A DNA stretch of 41,117 bases from Helochares maculicollis (taxonomy: Eukaryota; Arthropoda; Insecta; Coleoptera; Hydrophilidae). Under the pieces are notes generated by a model. That model was not told where the DNA came from. It did no database searches and saw only the letters and a list, made by a program, of their open reading frames with translations. The stretch lies in contig JAWQRO010000371.1 in the NCBI GenBank assembly GCA_033557835.1, positions 1 to 41,117 on the forward strand, in the 5' to 3' direction. How positions within the stretch are numbered: the first letter of the stretch is position 1; every line of letters starts with the position of its first letter. The position numbers were made by a program, and so were the translations under genes. This document shows positions 1-12,130 of this stretch, piece by piece.

Positions 1-213
1 TATTCTCCAGATATTGCCCCTTCGGAATACCACCTGTTTCGATCAATGGCTCATGGTTTATCAGGGGAAAAATTAACATCTTATGAGGATTGCCAAAATT
101 GGATCGATTCATGGATTGCCTTCAAGGACAAAGAGTTTTTTCGACGTGGTATTCGACAGTTACCTGCAAAATGGGAAAAAATAGTGGCAAGCGATGGGCA
201 CTATTTTCACTAA
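1..213 (+). CDS. mariner transposase, C-terminal fragment (5' end outside window)
   Basis: An open frame runs from base 1 to a TAA at 211-213 (70 codons). It begins inside the mariner signature YSPDIAPSEYHLF, whose first Asp is the third residue of the D,D34D catalytic triad. It ends with the usual mariner tail (FFRRGIRQLPAKWEKIVASD, then GHYFH). The visible part has no stop or frameshift, so this copy may be younger than the other mariners here, but the first two catalytic Asp residues lie outside the window. APSEY replaces the more usual APSDY. The strand is opposite to larp, in whose intron it probably sits. Family assignment is secure; activity cannot be judged. Confidence 0.9.
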   Translation, partial: YSPDIAPSEYHLFRSMAHGLSGEKLTSYEDCQNWIDSWIAFKDKEFFRRGIRQLPAKWEKIVASDGHYFH

Positions 214-291
214 TGTAATTTTTTACTTTCATTCCAAATAAATCGTTATTTTTAATAAAAAAAAACGCTACGAATTAATTCCAACACCTAA
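1..291 (+). mobile_element. mariner element, 3' part with probable terminal inverted repeat
   Basis: After the transposase stop there are about 75 bp of AT-rich sequence ending in CGAATTAATTCCAACACCTA (271-290), followed by TA-containing flank. Read from the other strand this begins TAGGTGTTGGAATTAATTCG, which has the look of a mariner inverted repeat. The matching 5' repeat is outside the window, so the exact end is an estimate. Confidence 0.6.
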
Positions 292-339
292 TAATAATCA
301 GAATTGGATCGATGCGCTTGGTAGTTAAAACAGTCAACT

Positions 340-870
340 GACAACAGACAAACAAGGGTGCTTCGCTTCGCTCATTACTTAAAATAATGATGTTGGGCTT
401 CTAACATCTATGAATACAGCGCTACGCCTCGCTTCGCTCGGCACTTAATCAAAATCTTGTAACAACATCCAGGAATGCAAACCAACGTCCCGCTTAGCTT
501 AGCACTTACGATTGCCAATCTAAATTTCCAACACTTACACCTCGCTTCGCTCGGAGCTCAAAATTGTCAATTCTAGCCTTCAAAATCCAACCGCTTAAAA
601 TCGCCAACTTAAGCTACTCTCGAGAATGCAATCCAATTCCAGCTTAACCCTATGCTTCCATTCGCTAGGGACTCAAAATCGCCAACCTAAGCTTCTACCG
701 TTCAAGAAAATCATGCAATGCCTCGCTTCGCTCGACATTTAAAATCGTCGAATTAAGCTTCTAACGCTCAGGAACCCAGGGTCGTGTCTCGCTTCGCTCA
801 GCATTTATATTGTTAACATCAGAATCGATATCCAAAATCGTCAACTGAAGCTGCTGACACCCCTTGCTAG
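340..870. repeat. degenerate tandem repeat with CGCTTCGCTCG core
   Basis: The core CTCGCTTCGCTCG or a near variant recurs near 365, 430, 545, 655, 725 and 788. It is followed by related spacer (ACTTAAAATCGCCAACCTAA, CTTCTAACGCTCAGGAATGC). Spacing alternates roughly between 65 and 115 bp, so units are of unequal length or partly deleted. There is no coding potential. It lies in the presumed first larp intron. Confidence 0.6.
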
Positions 871-1093
871 AGACCTAACATTGTCAGCTTAGACTTCTAA
901 CAAAATGAAAAATGCAGACTTACTACAAGAAATATCGAATTCGAAACCTCTATCACAGAAGGCTTGAAAGAAACTAAAGGAAAGCCTAGAAGAAACTTTT
1001 ACACACCTCAAAAGTTATAGCAAGAGAGTAACTATGGAAGCATTGCGACAGGAAGAGGGCGTCGTTCTTTATGCATCCGCTCATTACGAGGGA

Positions 1094-1157
1094 TAAGCAA
1101 GCGAAGCGAGCGAGTCCCGAGTAAGCGAAGCGAGCAAGTCCCGAGTAAGCGAAGCAA
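1094..1157. repeat. short 24-28 bp tandem repeat, GAGTAAGCGAAGCGAG motif
   Basis: Two full units and a partial unit of about 24-28 bp share CGAGTAAGCGAAGCGAGC. The core is the reverse complement of the one at 340-870. Single copies of the same GAGTAAGCGAAGC string occur far away, for example near 33962. Confidence 0.7.
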
Positions 1158-1249
1158 CAAGTGCAGACTCGAACCCAGAATAAAATTCGAATGAGTACTC
1201 AAGTCGAAACCAGTTGAAAATATAGAGTAACGTTAACATGGAACCAACC

Positions 1250-3500
1250 TAAGGTAGCTGGAAAACTAAAGAACTAAAATCAGAGTAATTGAGCAATAAA
1301 TGAAACAGACCAAGAGCAAATGCAAATCGAGAACCAAATTAAAGACAGTAAGTGAACCTAAAACAAATTGAAACCTGGAGTAACTTTAAGATTTGGCAAA
1401 CCTAAGGCAGCAGGAATCATATGAAAAACTAAAAGCAGAATTAAACAGCAAACAATCAAACAGAACAAGAGCAAATGCAAGCCGAGAACAAAATTAAAGA
1501 CAGTAAGTGAGGAAGCAAACCTAAAAGAAATTGAAACCTGAAGTAACTTTAAGATTAAGCAAACCTAAGGTAGCTGGGATCTTATGAAGAACTAAAACCA
1601 CAATATAACAGCGAACAATCAAACAGAACAAAAGCAAATGCAAGCCGAGAACAAAATTAAAGACAGTAAGTGAGGAAGCAAACCTAAAACAAATTGAAAC
1701 CTGAAGTAACTTTAAGATTAAGCAAACCTAAGGTAGCTGGGATCTTATGAAGAACTAAAACCAAAATATAACAGCGAACAATCAAACAGAACAAGAGCAA
1801 CTGCAAATCTAGAACTAAACTAAAGATAACAAATGAGGAAGCAAAACGAAATCAGATAAAAACTTACAGTAACGTTAAGATTTGACAAACCTAAGGCAGT
1901 AGGAATGCTATGAAAACTAAAAACAGAATTGAACAGCAAACAATCAAACAGAACAAGAACAGCTGCAAATCCAGAATCAAATTAAAAAAAGATATGAGGT
2001 AGCAAGCCGACAACACATGGAAACTTAGATTAACATTAACATGGAACAAACCTAAGGAAGCTGGAAACCTATAAAGAACTAAAAACGGAGTAATTCAGCA
2101 ATAAATCAAACAGACCAAGAACAAATGTAAATCTGGAATAAAATTAAAAACAATAAGTGAGGAAGCAAACCTAAAAAAATTTAAACCTGGAGTAACTTTA
2201 TGATTTGCCCAACCTAAGTCAGATGGAATCTTATGAAGAACTAAAAACAGAATAAAACAGCGAAAAATCAAACAGAACAAGAGCAGCTGCAAGTCTAGAA
2301 TGAAATTAAAGGACACAAATGGAAGCAAGCCGACAACAGATGGAATCTTAGAGTAACTTTAAGATTTGCCAAACCTAAGGTATCTGAAATCCTATAAAGA
2401 ACTAAAAACAGAGTAATTCAGCAATATATCAAACAGACCAAAAGCAAATCGAGACCCAAATTAAAGATAACAAATGAGGGAGCAAACCGAAGACAAATTG
2501 AAACCTAGAGTAACGTTAAGATTTGACATACCTAAGGCAGTAGGAATCCTATGAAAAACAAAAAACAGAAAACAAACAGAACAAAAGCAGCTGCAAATTC
2601 AGAATCAAATTAATGAAAACAAATTAGGAAGCAAAACGAAATACAGGTAAAAACCTAGAGTAACATTAAGATAGGACAAACCTAGGGCAGTAGGAATCCT
2701 ATGAAGAGCTAAAAACAGAATAAAACAGCGAACAATCAAACAGACTAAGAACAAATACAAATAGAGAACCAAATTAACGGCAATAAGTGAGATAGCAAAC
2801 CTAAAGCAAATTGAAATCTGAAGGAACTTTAAAATTTGCCCAACCTAAGGCAGCTGGTCTCTTATGAAGAACTAAAATCAGAATTAAACAGGAAAGAATC
2901 AAATAGAGCAAGAGTAAATGCAAATCCTGAACCAAATTAAAGGAAGCAAAACGAACACAGAAAGAAACCTAGAGTAGCGTTAAGATTTGACAACCCTGAG
3001 CAGTAGGAATCCTATGAAAAACTAAAAACAGAATAAAACATCGAACAATCAAACAGAACAAGAGTAGTTGCAAATCCAGGATAAAATTAAAGATAACAAA
3101 TTAGGAAGCAAGCCGACAACAGATGGAAACTTAGAGCAACATTAGCATGGAATAAACCTAAGGCAGCTGGAAACCTATAAAGAACTAAAAATATAGTAAT
3201 TCAGCAATAAATCAAACAGACCAACAGCAAATACAAATCGAGACTCAAATTGAAGATAACAAATGAGAGAGCAAACCTAAAACCAATTGAAACCTAAAGT
3301 AATCTTAAGATTTGACAAACCAAAGACAGTAGGAGTCCTATGAAAAACAAAAAATAGAAAACAAACAGAACAAGAGTAGCTGCAAATTCAGAATCAAATT
3401 AATGAAAACGAATTAGGAAGCAAAACGAAATACAGGTAAAAACCTAGAGTAACATGAAGGTGCGACAAAGCTAAGACAGCTGGAAAACTAGAGCTAATGA
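1250..3500. repeat. tandem array, ~160-bp unit, ~14 copies
   Basis: The landmark AAACCTAAGGCAGCTGG (with substitutions) returns about every 155-165 bp near 1398, 1561, 1725, 1885, 2050, 2211, 2372, 2529, 2684, 2846, 2994, 3158, 3319 and 3473. Between landmarks each unit has related blocks such as GAACTAAAAACAGAAT and AATCAAACAGAACAAGAGCA. The plus strand is strongly purine- and A-rich, so a minus-strand larp transcript would be U- and C-rich here. Short open frames occur but are not conserved between units. Confidence 0.85.
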
Positions 3501-5720
3501 GAAAATTGAAAAACTAAAGATAATGTCAACGTACCCATATCTAAAAAAACTCAAGAGGCTACAATCTAAGGCAGAATACAGGACTGAGAATTGAAAACAG
3601 AAAAATCTACGATAGGTGCAAACCTAAAGAGAATGTATAAACTTAAAGTAGGCCGGAATAGAGATTATACAAATAAATACCCTAAATTGAACTTAGAAAA
3701 ACATTTTTCAATGTGCAGATCAAACAACCTAAAACCAAACCAAGCCACGCCAAGCCTAAGCCAACTTTCGAGAAAATCTATAGCAGTAGCAAGCAACTAG
3801 AAACAAAATAAATCAGCAAAAAACAATCGAAATAAAAGCAAATGCAAACTTAGAGAGAGATTAAAAACCAGAGAGAAATCGAGTCAAAAACAGATGGAAA
3901 CCTAATAGAATGCTGGATCAAGTTCAAGAGAAATCAAACCTAGAAGGAACTTTAGGGACAAAAACCTAAGACAGGTGGAAACCTGGAGATGCAAAGAAAA
4001 ACCTAAGAAAAACGAGAGAGAAATCACATCGAAAACAAATGGAAATCTAGAATCGCATTGTGAAGGAAGAAACCTACAGAAATTGGAAACCTAAAGCAGC
4101 GTGAATCCTAGAACCGAAGTCATCAAAAATCAATGGAAAAAGGCAAATGCAAATCTAGAGTGATACTAAGAAAAACGAGAGAGAAAACAAGCCGAAAGCA
4201 GATGGAAACCTAGAGTTATAATATAAAGGAACAAACCTAAAGCTATTGGAAACCTAAAGCAGTGTGAATCCTAAATTCAGTTTAAGAGAATTCAAATATA
4301 GAAGCAACTTAAGAGTAAAAAATCCTCAAGCAGGTGCAAACCTAGAGAGATTGTATAAATCTAAAGCAGACCGAAATATAGACTATGCAAATAAGTAACC
4401 TAAATTGAACTCAGAAAAACATATTTAAATGTGCAGATCAAACAACCTAGACCCCATTTTAAGCGAACTTTCCAGAAAACCTGTAGCAGGAAAAAACTTC
4501 CAAGCAAATAAAAATAGAATAAATCAGCAAAACTCAATCGAAATAAAAGTAAAGGCAAACCTAGAGTGAATCTAAGAAAAACAAGAGCGAAAACAAGCCG
4601 AAAGCAGATGGAAACCTAGAGTTATAATATAAAGGAACAAACCTAAAGCTGTTGGAAACCTAAAGCAGTGTGAATCCTAAATCCAGTTTAAGAGAATTCA
4701 AATATAGAAGCAACTTAAGAGTAAAAAATCCTCAAGCAGGTGCAAACCTAGAGAGACTGTATAAATCTAAAGCAGACCGAAATATAGACTATACAAATAA
4801 GTAACCTAAATTGAACTCAGAAAAACATATTTAAATGTGCAGATCAAACAATCTAGACCCCATTTTAAGCGAACTTTCCAGAAAACCTGCAGCAGGAAAA
4901 AACTTCCAAGCAAATAAAAATAGAATAAATCAGCAAAAATCAATCGAAATAAAAGTAAAGGCAAACCTAGAGTGAATCTAAGAAAAACAAGAGAGAAATC
5001 AAGTCGAAAACAGATGGAAACCTAGAGTTATAATATAAAGGCACAAACCTAAAGCTAATGGAATCCTAAAGTAGTGTGTATCCTAAATCCAGTTTAAGAG
5101 AATTCAAACATAGAAGCAACTTAAGAGTGAAAAATCCTCAAGCAGGTGCAAACCTAGAGAGACTATAAATCTAAAGCAGACCGAAATATAGACTATACAA
5201 AAAAGTAACCCAAATTGAACTTAGAAAAACATATTTAAATGTGCAGATCAAACCACCTAAAGCCAATCCTAAGCGAATTTACGAGAAAACCTACAGAGGG
5301 AGAAAACTTACAAGCAACTAAAAACAATAAATCAGCAAAATTCAAACGAAGTAAAGGCAAATGCAGGCCTAGATTGAAATTAAGAAAACAAGGCGAAAAC
5401 AGATAGAAACCTAGAGTCACATTATGAAGGAACAAACCTAAAGCAGTTGGAAACCTACTGGGTCAAGTTCAAGAGAAATCAAACCTAGAAGGGACGTTAG
5501 AGATAAAAACCTAAGGAAGGTGGAAACCTAGAGATAATAAAATGACCGAGGAAATTAATCTAAGGCATGTGGAAGCCTAGAGAGGAGGGCAAGCTAAAGC
5601 TAGCCGCCAACCTAGAGCGAGCGTAGAATAAAACAAACCTAAAGTGAGCTCCCTTAAACAAGCAGAACGAACTTTAAAGAGCCGAAGCCAGAGGGAGGTG
5701 CAAGCCTAACCCAGACCTAT
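3500..5720. repeat. tandem array, ~409-bp higher-order unit plus diverged copies
   Basis: From about 4210 to 5440 a unit repeats at about 409 bp. GAGTTATAATATAAAGG occurs near 4213, 4620 and 5029; TCCTCAAGCAGGTGCAAACC occurs near 4322, 4730 and 5135. A more diverged copy is seen from 3590, and further decayed sequence continues to about 5700. Inside each unit the short phrase AAACCTAGAG or AAACCTAAAG recurs, linking this array to the 160-bp array on its left. Confidence 0.8.
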
Positions 5721-7250
5721 CCTAATACAACTCTATTCAAAACGCACATGCTGCAAACCTAACCTCAGATAACCTAGACTCGGTTATTTATAATCTTCCC
5801 TCACGTGGCGCCTAAGTAAAAAACGGCAGCCTCCGTAAACACCAAAACTTAAAACCCTCTCAACAGCTCAGTGGGAACCGTTAACACGGTACTTTCGTGG
5901 GACAAAACATACAAAATTTCCCCACTCGCTTCGACCGGACAATCGAACAAATTCCATATGTTCAGCTTAGAGCGAAAGCCCGCCGGGGTTCGAGAGGGGC
6001 CAGTCGATTTAAAGAGCCGTCCCCATTTCACCTGTTAAAATAATCCGGTTTTACAAGTAAATACGAAATATTCACCGAATGCAACTTGTTGCGATCCGAT
6101 CAAATTTTAAATTCACTCTGTATCATTCATTTCCATTATATAACGTTATAATACAGAAATGCCAAGGACAATCGAACAATGTATTTATTTGTGTCAAAAT
6201 ATGAACGTACTTTGATATAAATACGTTCGCAACAATTTTATTGCAGCCCAACAACCCGACTTAAAAATACGCATTTGCCAAATGGTAAACATTTTTATTT
6301 ACTCGATGTTTATGCCCGCAACATAATTTTATGGCCAAAACATATCTGAAATGGACATTTTATCTAAATTGAATATTTTATTTAGAATTTAGGTATGTTT
6401 TATCTAAAACATGCATCGCTACTTAAAACGCAGTCACAATATACCCGAAACCTAGTTTTTATTCGAGTCACATATGTTTTAAAAATATGCGATTACTATT
6501 TATTTTAAAACTCACTTTCGGCGTGGAAGCCCCACAGAAAGTTAGCGAAAACAATTTTCGGGCGAAGCAATATATTTTAAAAAAATGTATCGCAGATTTT
6601 CCACCCACGCGATCCAACCCCTACTCAAGCTATAAATTGAAGCTGGGAAATCGAGAGAGCCGTTCGCCTGTTAATTGTTTTCTCCTCTCGTCCAATCCGA
6701 TGTTCAGTTTGAAAACAAAAACTAAAGTGTCATGCACTGTTGAACTGTCGCCAAGGAAGTTCACAGTTTTAATAAGCGTCGTACGTACCCCCTTTTTCGC
6801 CACAATTTCGGCCATTTTAGGCATCGCAGAACCAGCCAACTGCAGGCCCAGTACTCAAAAGGGCACTAAATATCACAAAGTCGCGTTTGAATGTCCTGGC
6901 ATGTACGAGAGCAATAAATCACCTGTACTCATCAGGGTCTAGCCGCACAATGTATTTCACGTGGCATTTTTTACTTATCAGTAAATTTATGTACCTGTGT
7001 GTATCGCTATTGCCGCGGTTAAATTTGTATCAGTGGAACTACCTACCATACAAGTTCCAATCAACGCAGAGGTGCTTAACTAGTCGTGTTTTTCGAGATC
7101 CGAGATTCGTTTTTAGCGCGACAATCAAGTATGTGACGTTCGTCGGCTCGTGGCGGGCTCCAATTGAAGGGTCGCCCTTGGGGTAACATCAGATAGGGGT
7201 CAGATAAGAGGTAGTTCATTGCAAATGGACAACTTTTGGTTTGAACAACC
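5720..7250. other. non-repetitive, CpG-richer island between two arrays
   Basis: This is the only long stretch between 300 and 12100 that is not obviously tandem. It has more CpG than its flanks, notably 5790-6060 and 6500-7200. Open stretches exist on both strands: 6487-6942 on plus has a real ATG and 151 codons, and 5849-6031 on minus is also open. None resembles a family I recognise, and codons overlap on opposite strands. It may hold an intronic promoter or a conserved regulatory block of larp. Confidence 0.4.
6789..6824 (-). CDS. possible alternative first coding exon (MPKMAEIVAKKG)
   Basis: On the minus strand, in the same direction as larp, ATG (6824-6822) and a better-placed ATG (6815-6813, context CTAAAATGGCC) open the frame MPKMAEIVAKKG. 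This is followed directly by a plausible splice donor, GGG then GTACGT (6788-6783). The exon would end in phase 0, the same phase as larp exon 1, and it lies inside the presumed larp intron. It could therefore be an alternative larp start or a chance ORF. I recognise no homologue for so short a peptide. Confidence 0.2.
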
Positions 7251-7269
7251 CTGAACTTGAACCGTCCCG

Positions 7270-8785
7270 GAACCGAGCTTGCCTCGTCCTACGATCCTGA
7301 AGCGCTTTGAATTGTTCACGAAGTTTTCAACTTTTCTGAATTGCCCAACACATTACACGACGACCCTGAAGTGTCCACAAAGTTTTATGAGGTGTGCAGA
7401 AACTTTAATGAGTTGTGACGAACATTTCCGGAAGTGTTCCGCTTTTTCAACAATCGAAAGCACTCACAACACCATTCTTGAAAAGCCAAAAATAATTTGT
7501 AATGTTCCTATAACATTTAAGCTTTAATTTCCTGGATAGTCCCAAACTTCTCCTGAAGCGCTCAGAACATTTTTGTTAAATCCAATGAATCTTTGAGCAG
7601 TATGAAGCGCTTACTACACTCCTGAAATGCCCAAAACATCTCTGAAGCGCCCAAAACATTCCTGGAACGCACGCAACAATTTCTGCAGAGGCTATAACGA
7701 TTTCTGATCACCACATAACTATCTCTGAAGCTTCCATAACATTTCAGGACGAAGTTTAAACATCTTCTAGACAGTTCCGAACATTTACAGAAGCGCTCAG
7801 AACGCTTATGAAGCCCCAGACAACTTTTGAAAAACCCAGTGCATTTTGGAAGAGTCCAGTATATTCCCCAAAGTACCCTTAATTGCCCAGATTTTTCTTA
7901 AAGAATTTCGAACATATCTGAGCAACATTTGAAACCCTTAAAACATTTCTGAAGTACCCAAAACATTCTTGAAATGCAGGCAAAATTTTCTGAAGCGCCC
8001 AAGACATCCCCAAAGCGTTCGAAACCCCCTTAACGGCCCAAAACATACCTGAAACGTACGCAACAATTTCTGTAGTGGCTATAACGAACATTTACTGAAG
8101 CGCCCTGAACGCTTATGAAGTCCCAGACACCTTTTGAAAAACCCAGTGCATTTTGGAAGAGCCCAATACATTCCCTAAAATATCCTTAATTGTCCAGCCA
8201 TTCTTGAAGAGCACGCAATTTTTTTTTGAAGAGTCCATAATAACCTTTGAAGAGTTGATTTCGTTTCAGGAAGAGGTTAAAATATGTTTTGGATAATACC
8301 GAGGCGCTTATGAAGTTCCGAGCTAATTTTGAAAAGCACTTTTTAAGAGTTCAGCATATTTCTTAAAGTATCTTTGACCCCCTAAATATTTCCTGAAGCC
8401 TTACGAACGCTTTGAGCATTTCGAAATTCTAAAACCGTTCTTGAAGCGCCCCAAATAATTTCTGGTAATCACATAATAATCTCTGAAGCGTTGATAATAT
8501 TTTTGGAGGAGGTTTAAATATTTTCTGGATAACCCCAAACGTATAAAGAAGCGCCTAGAACGTTAATGAAGTCCCAGAACATTTTTATAATTTAAAATGA
8601 ATTCAGTTTATTCTTTAAAGTATCGATTAATCACCCAGTCATTTTCTGAAGCGTCCTGGCCATTTTGTGCGCAGTTTAAAGAGATGAAAACATTTCTGAA
8701 ACGCCCAAAACATTTTTGAAATGTCCACAATAATTTCAGGAGCACCCATAACAATTTCCGAAGCATATGTTACATTCCAGGACGA
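7270..8785. repeat. decayed left flank of the 21-bp minisatellite
   Basis: Phrases such as CTGAAGCGCCCAAAACATTT recur every 20-21 bp or multiples of that, with many substitutions and small indels. The unit shares the CCAAACATTT half with the core array on its right but often has GAAGCGC in place of GGATAAT. No gene is seen; the local open frames follow from the repeat period. Confidence 0.65.
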
Positions 8786-10660
8786 TATAATATTTTCTGG
8801 ATAATTCCAAACACTTTCTGGGCAATCCCAAACATTTTCTGGATAAATCCAAATAATTTCTGGACAATTCCAAGCACTTTGTGGATAATCCTGAGCATTT
8901 TATGGACAATTCCAAATAATTTCTGGATAATTCCAAACATGTTCTGGAAAATTCCAATTTGTTTCTGGATAGTCCCAAACATTTTCCGGATAAATCCAAA
9001 CACTTCCTTGACAATCCCAAACACTTTCTGAATAGTCCCAAACATTTTCTGGATAAATCCAAACAATTTCTGGAGAATTCCAAACACTTTATGGATAATC
9101 CCTAGCATTTTCTGGTCAATTCCAAAGAATTTTTGGATAATTCAAAACATTTTCTAGATAATTCCCAACACTTTGTGGATAATCCCAAGCATTTTCTGGA
9201 CAATTCTAAGTAATTTCTGAATAATTCCAAACATTTTCTAGATAATTCCAAACATTTTCTGGATAATCAAAACAGTTTCTGGTTAGTTCCAAAGACTTTC
9301 TGGATAATCACAAACATTTTCTGGATAATTCCAAACATTTTCTTGACAATCCTAAACACTTCCTGGATAATCCCAAACATTTTCTAAGTAATTCAAAACA
9401 CTTTTTGGATAAACCCACACTGTTTCTGGATAGCCCCAAACACTTTCTGGGTCATCCCAAATATTTTCTATATAGTTCCAAACTTTTTCTAGATAATCCC
9501 AAACTCTTTCTGGGCAATCCAAAACATTTTCTGGGCTATTACAAACACTTTCTGGATAATCCAAAACATTTTCTGAACGATTCCAAGGACTTTTTGGATA
9601 ATTCAAAACTTTTTCTGGATAATTCCAAACATTTTTTGGATAAATCCAAACACTTTCTTGACAATCCCAAACATTTTCTAGATAATCCCAAACATTTTCT
9701 GGGCGATTCCAAACATTTTCTGGATTATTCAAAACACTTTCTGGATAAACCCAAACAGTTTATGGATAATCCCAAACTCATTCTGGGCGATCTCAAATAT
9801 TTTCTATATAATTTCAAACTTTTCGCAGATAATTCCAAACACTTCCTGGATAATCCCAAACATTTTCTGGGCGATTCCAAACACTTTCTGGATCATCCCA
9901 AACATTTTCTGGATGATTCCAAGGACTTTCTGAATAATTCAAAACACTTTCTGGATAAACCCAAACAGTTTCTGGGTAATCCCGAATATGTTCCTAACTT
10001 TTTCTAAATAATCCCAAACACTTTTTGGATAATCCCAAACAATTTCTGGGCAATTCCAAACATTTTCTGGATAAACCCAAACAGTTTCTGGGTAAACCCA
10101 AACAGTTTCTGGGTAAACCCAAATAGTTTCTGGGTAATCTTAAATATTTTCTATATAATTCCAAACTTTTTCTGGTTACTTCCCAACAGTTTCTCAATGA
10201 CCCCAAACACTTTCTGGGCAATTCCATACAGATTCTATATAATTCCAAACACTTTCTGAATAATCCCATACATTTTTTGGATAATTCAAAATATTTTCTG
10301 GATAGTTCCAAACATTTTCGGGATATTTCCAAACAGTTTCTGGATAATCCCAAACACTTTCTTCGTAATCCCAAATATTTTCTATATAATTCCAAAGTTT
10401 TTCTAAATAATTTCAAACTTTTTCTAGATGATTCAAAACACTTTCTGGATAGTTCCAAAAATTTTCTGGATAATCCCAAACACTTTCTACGTAATCCAAA
10501 ATATTTTCTAGATAATTACAAACTTTTTCTGGGTAATCAAAACTATTTGCTATATAGTTCCAAACTTTTTCTAGATAACTCCAAACATTTTCTGGATAAT
10601 CCCAAACACTTTTTGAATAATCCCAAACATTTTCTAGATAATTCCAATCATTTACGAAAG
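8786..10660. repeat. 21-bp minisatellite core, ~89 copies
   Basis: The consensus is close to CTGGATAATCCCAAACATTT plus one T. The period is 21 bp almost without slippage. Because 21 is a multiple of three, several frames stay open on both strands. The plus frame at 9405-10007 encodes 200 residues of a heptad like HFLDNPK, and minus frames encode ENVWDYP-like and GLSRKCL-like heptads (9352-9732, 9994-10479). No frame spans the array, and openness on both strands argues that these are by-products, not proteins. Confidence 0.9.
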
Positions 10661-12130
10661 CATCCAGAACGTTGGTGAAGTCTCAGACTATTTTTGAGCA
10701 GCTCAATGCATTCCCTGAATTATCTTCAAGTGTCTAAACTACCTTCTGAACATTTATTGAAAAGTGTGAAGCGCTAAAAATGATTGAAGCGCCAAACCAT
10801 TTTAAAAATATCCGTAAACATTTTTGGAGCACCCATAATAATTTCTGAAGTGTCCATAGTACATTTCGGACAAAGTTCTAGATCGTCCCGAACATTTGCA
10901 GAAGTTTCCAGAACGCTCACGAAGTTCCAGGCTATTGTTGGATAGTCCAGAACATCTTTTACGAGGTCAGTATATTCCCTGGAGTATCCTTAAAAATGTA
11001 GATATATCCTGAAGCGTTACGAACCTATTTGCATAGTTTGAAACGCTAAAGCATTCCTGAAGGACCCAAACCGTTTGTAATTATCCACAACAATTTCTGA
11101 AGCACACATTCTTGAAGGATGAAGTGGTGGATAGTCCCGAGCATGTTCAGTACGTGTTTTGCGTTTTATGGCGCTGAAAGTATACTTGAAGCGTTGAAAA
11201 CATTCTTGAAACGTCCACAACAAGCCGTTATAACAATTGTTGAAACCTAGGTAAGACGACAGTAGTCTAAGATAGAAGTGCTCAGAACGGTTTCGGTGCC
11301 CTCGGTGACTTTTGAAGCGCTCAGCACATTTTTAAAAGGCCCAGTAAATGTTTAAGGAGCCTAGTACATCGCCACAAGTGTCCAGATGTGTCCCAAAGGA
11401 TTCAGAAGACTCTTTGGCCATTCTAAAACGCTAAATTATTTTTGAAGTTCGTGACAATTCTGATGCACCCTTAGAATTTCAGGGCGACTTTCGATGTTTC
11501 TAAACATTTTCATAAGCACCCAGAATATTCGAAGACTCGTCCTGGTTTTGAAAAGCCCATCGTATTTTCTGAAGCATTATAAATTGGGTATTCTGTGAGG
11601 GGAAACATCATTTTCAACAATTTCTAAAGAGACTTTAACAATGTTTGAAGCTCCCGTAGCATTTTCACAGCGAGCTTCAAATGTCCTGGGCACTCTTAAG
11701 ACTTTGTAGAGACGCCCAGAATATTTTTGAAGAGTCTAAAATATTTTCGAAGAGGCCTGTCCATTTTTGAAAAGTCCTGTCTATTTTTGAAAAGTTCTGT
11801 CCATTTTTGAAGAGTTCAGTCCATGATTCAAGAGACTGGTACATTTTAGCGGAGCCCAGTACATTCCGTGAGGTGTGTCCGTAGCAAGTCAAGACGTTCC
11901 GCGAAGCAGCCCCAATGCTTTTCAAACATTGTGAAGCAACTGAAACCTTCTTGAAGCATCCGAAGCACTCATGACATATAATAATGAGTTGTGAAGATGT
12001 CTTAGGAATCCCGTAATATTGTCGGAAGCGCCCAATATATTTTGGAAATCTTAGCCCATTTCGAAGTCCCCGAACAGTTTGCATTACTAGGACATTTTGA
12101 AACACGGACAAATTTTAACGTTTCGAAGCC
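10661..12130. repeat. decayed right flank of the 21-bp minisatellite
   Basis: Diverged relatives of the 20-21 bp unit continue (GAAGCG, CCAAACATTTT, TTTTTGAAGAGTCC). A short, better-conserved run lies near 11755-11825, where TCCATTTTTGAAAAGTYCTG returns at about 21-bp spacing. The 144-codon minus frame at 11677-12111 is composed of this material and is not taken as a gene. Confidence 0.55.

Noticed and set aside
6487..6942. 151-codon plus-strand frame with ATG
   Set aside because: Open frames occur on both strands in this GC-richer island, no domain or conserved motif is recognisable, and there is no splice or promoter support.
9405..10007. 200-codon plus-strand frame of HFLDNPK heptads
   Set aside because: The 21-bp period keeps several frames open on both strands, units drift without codon bias, and the frame covers only a part of the array. 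It is a repeat by-product.
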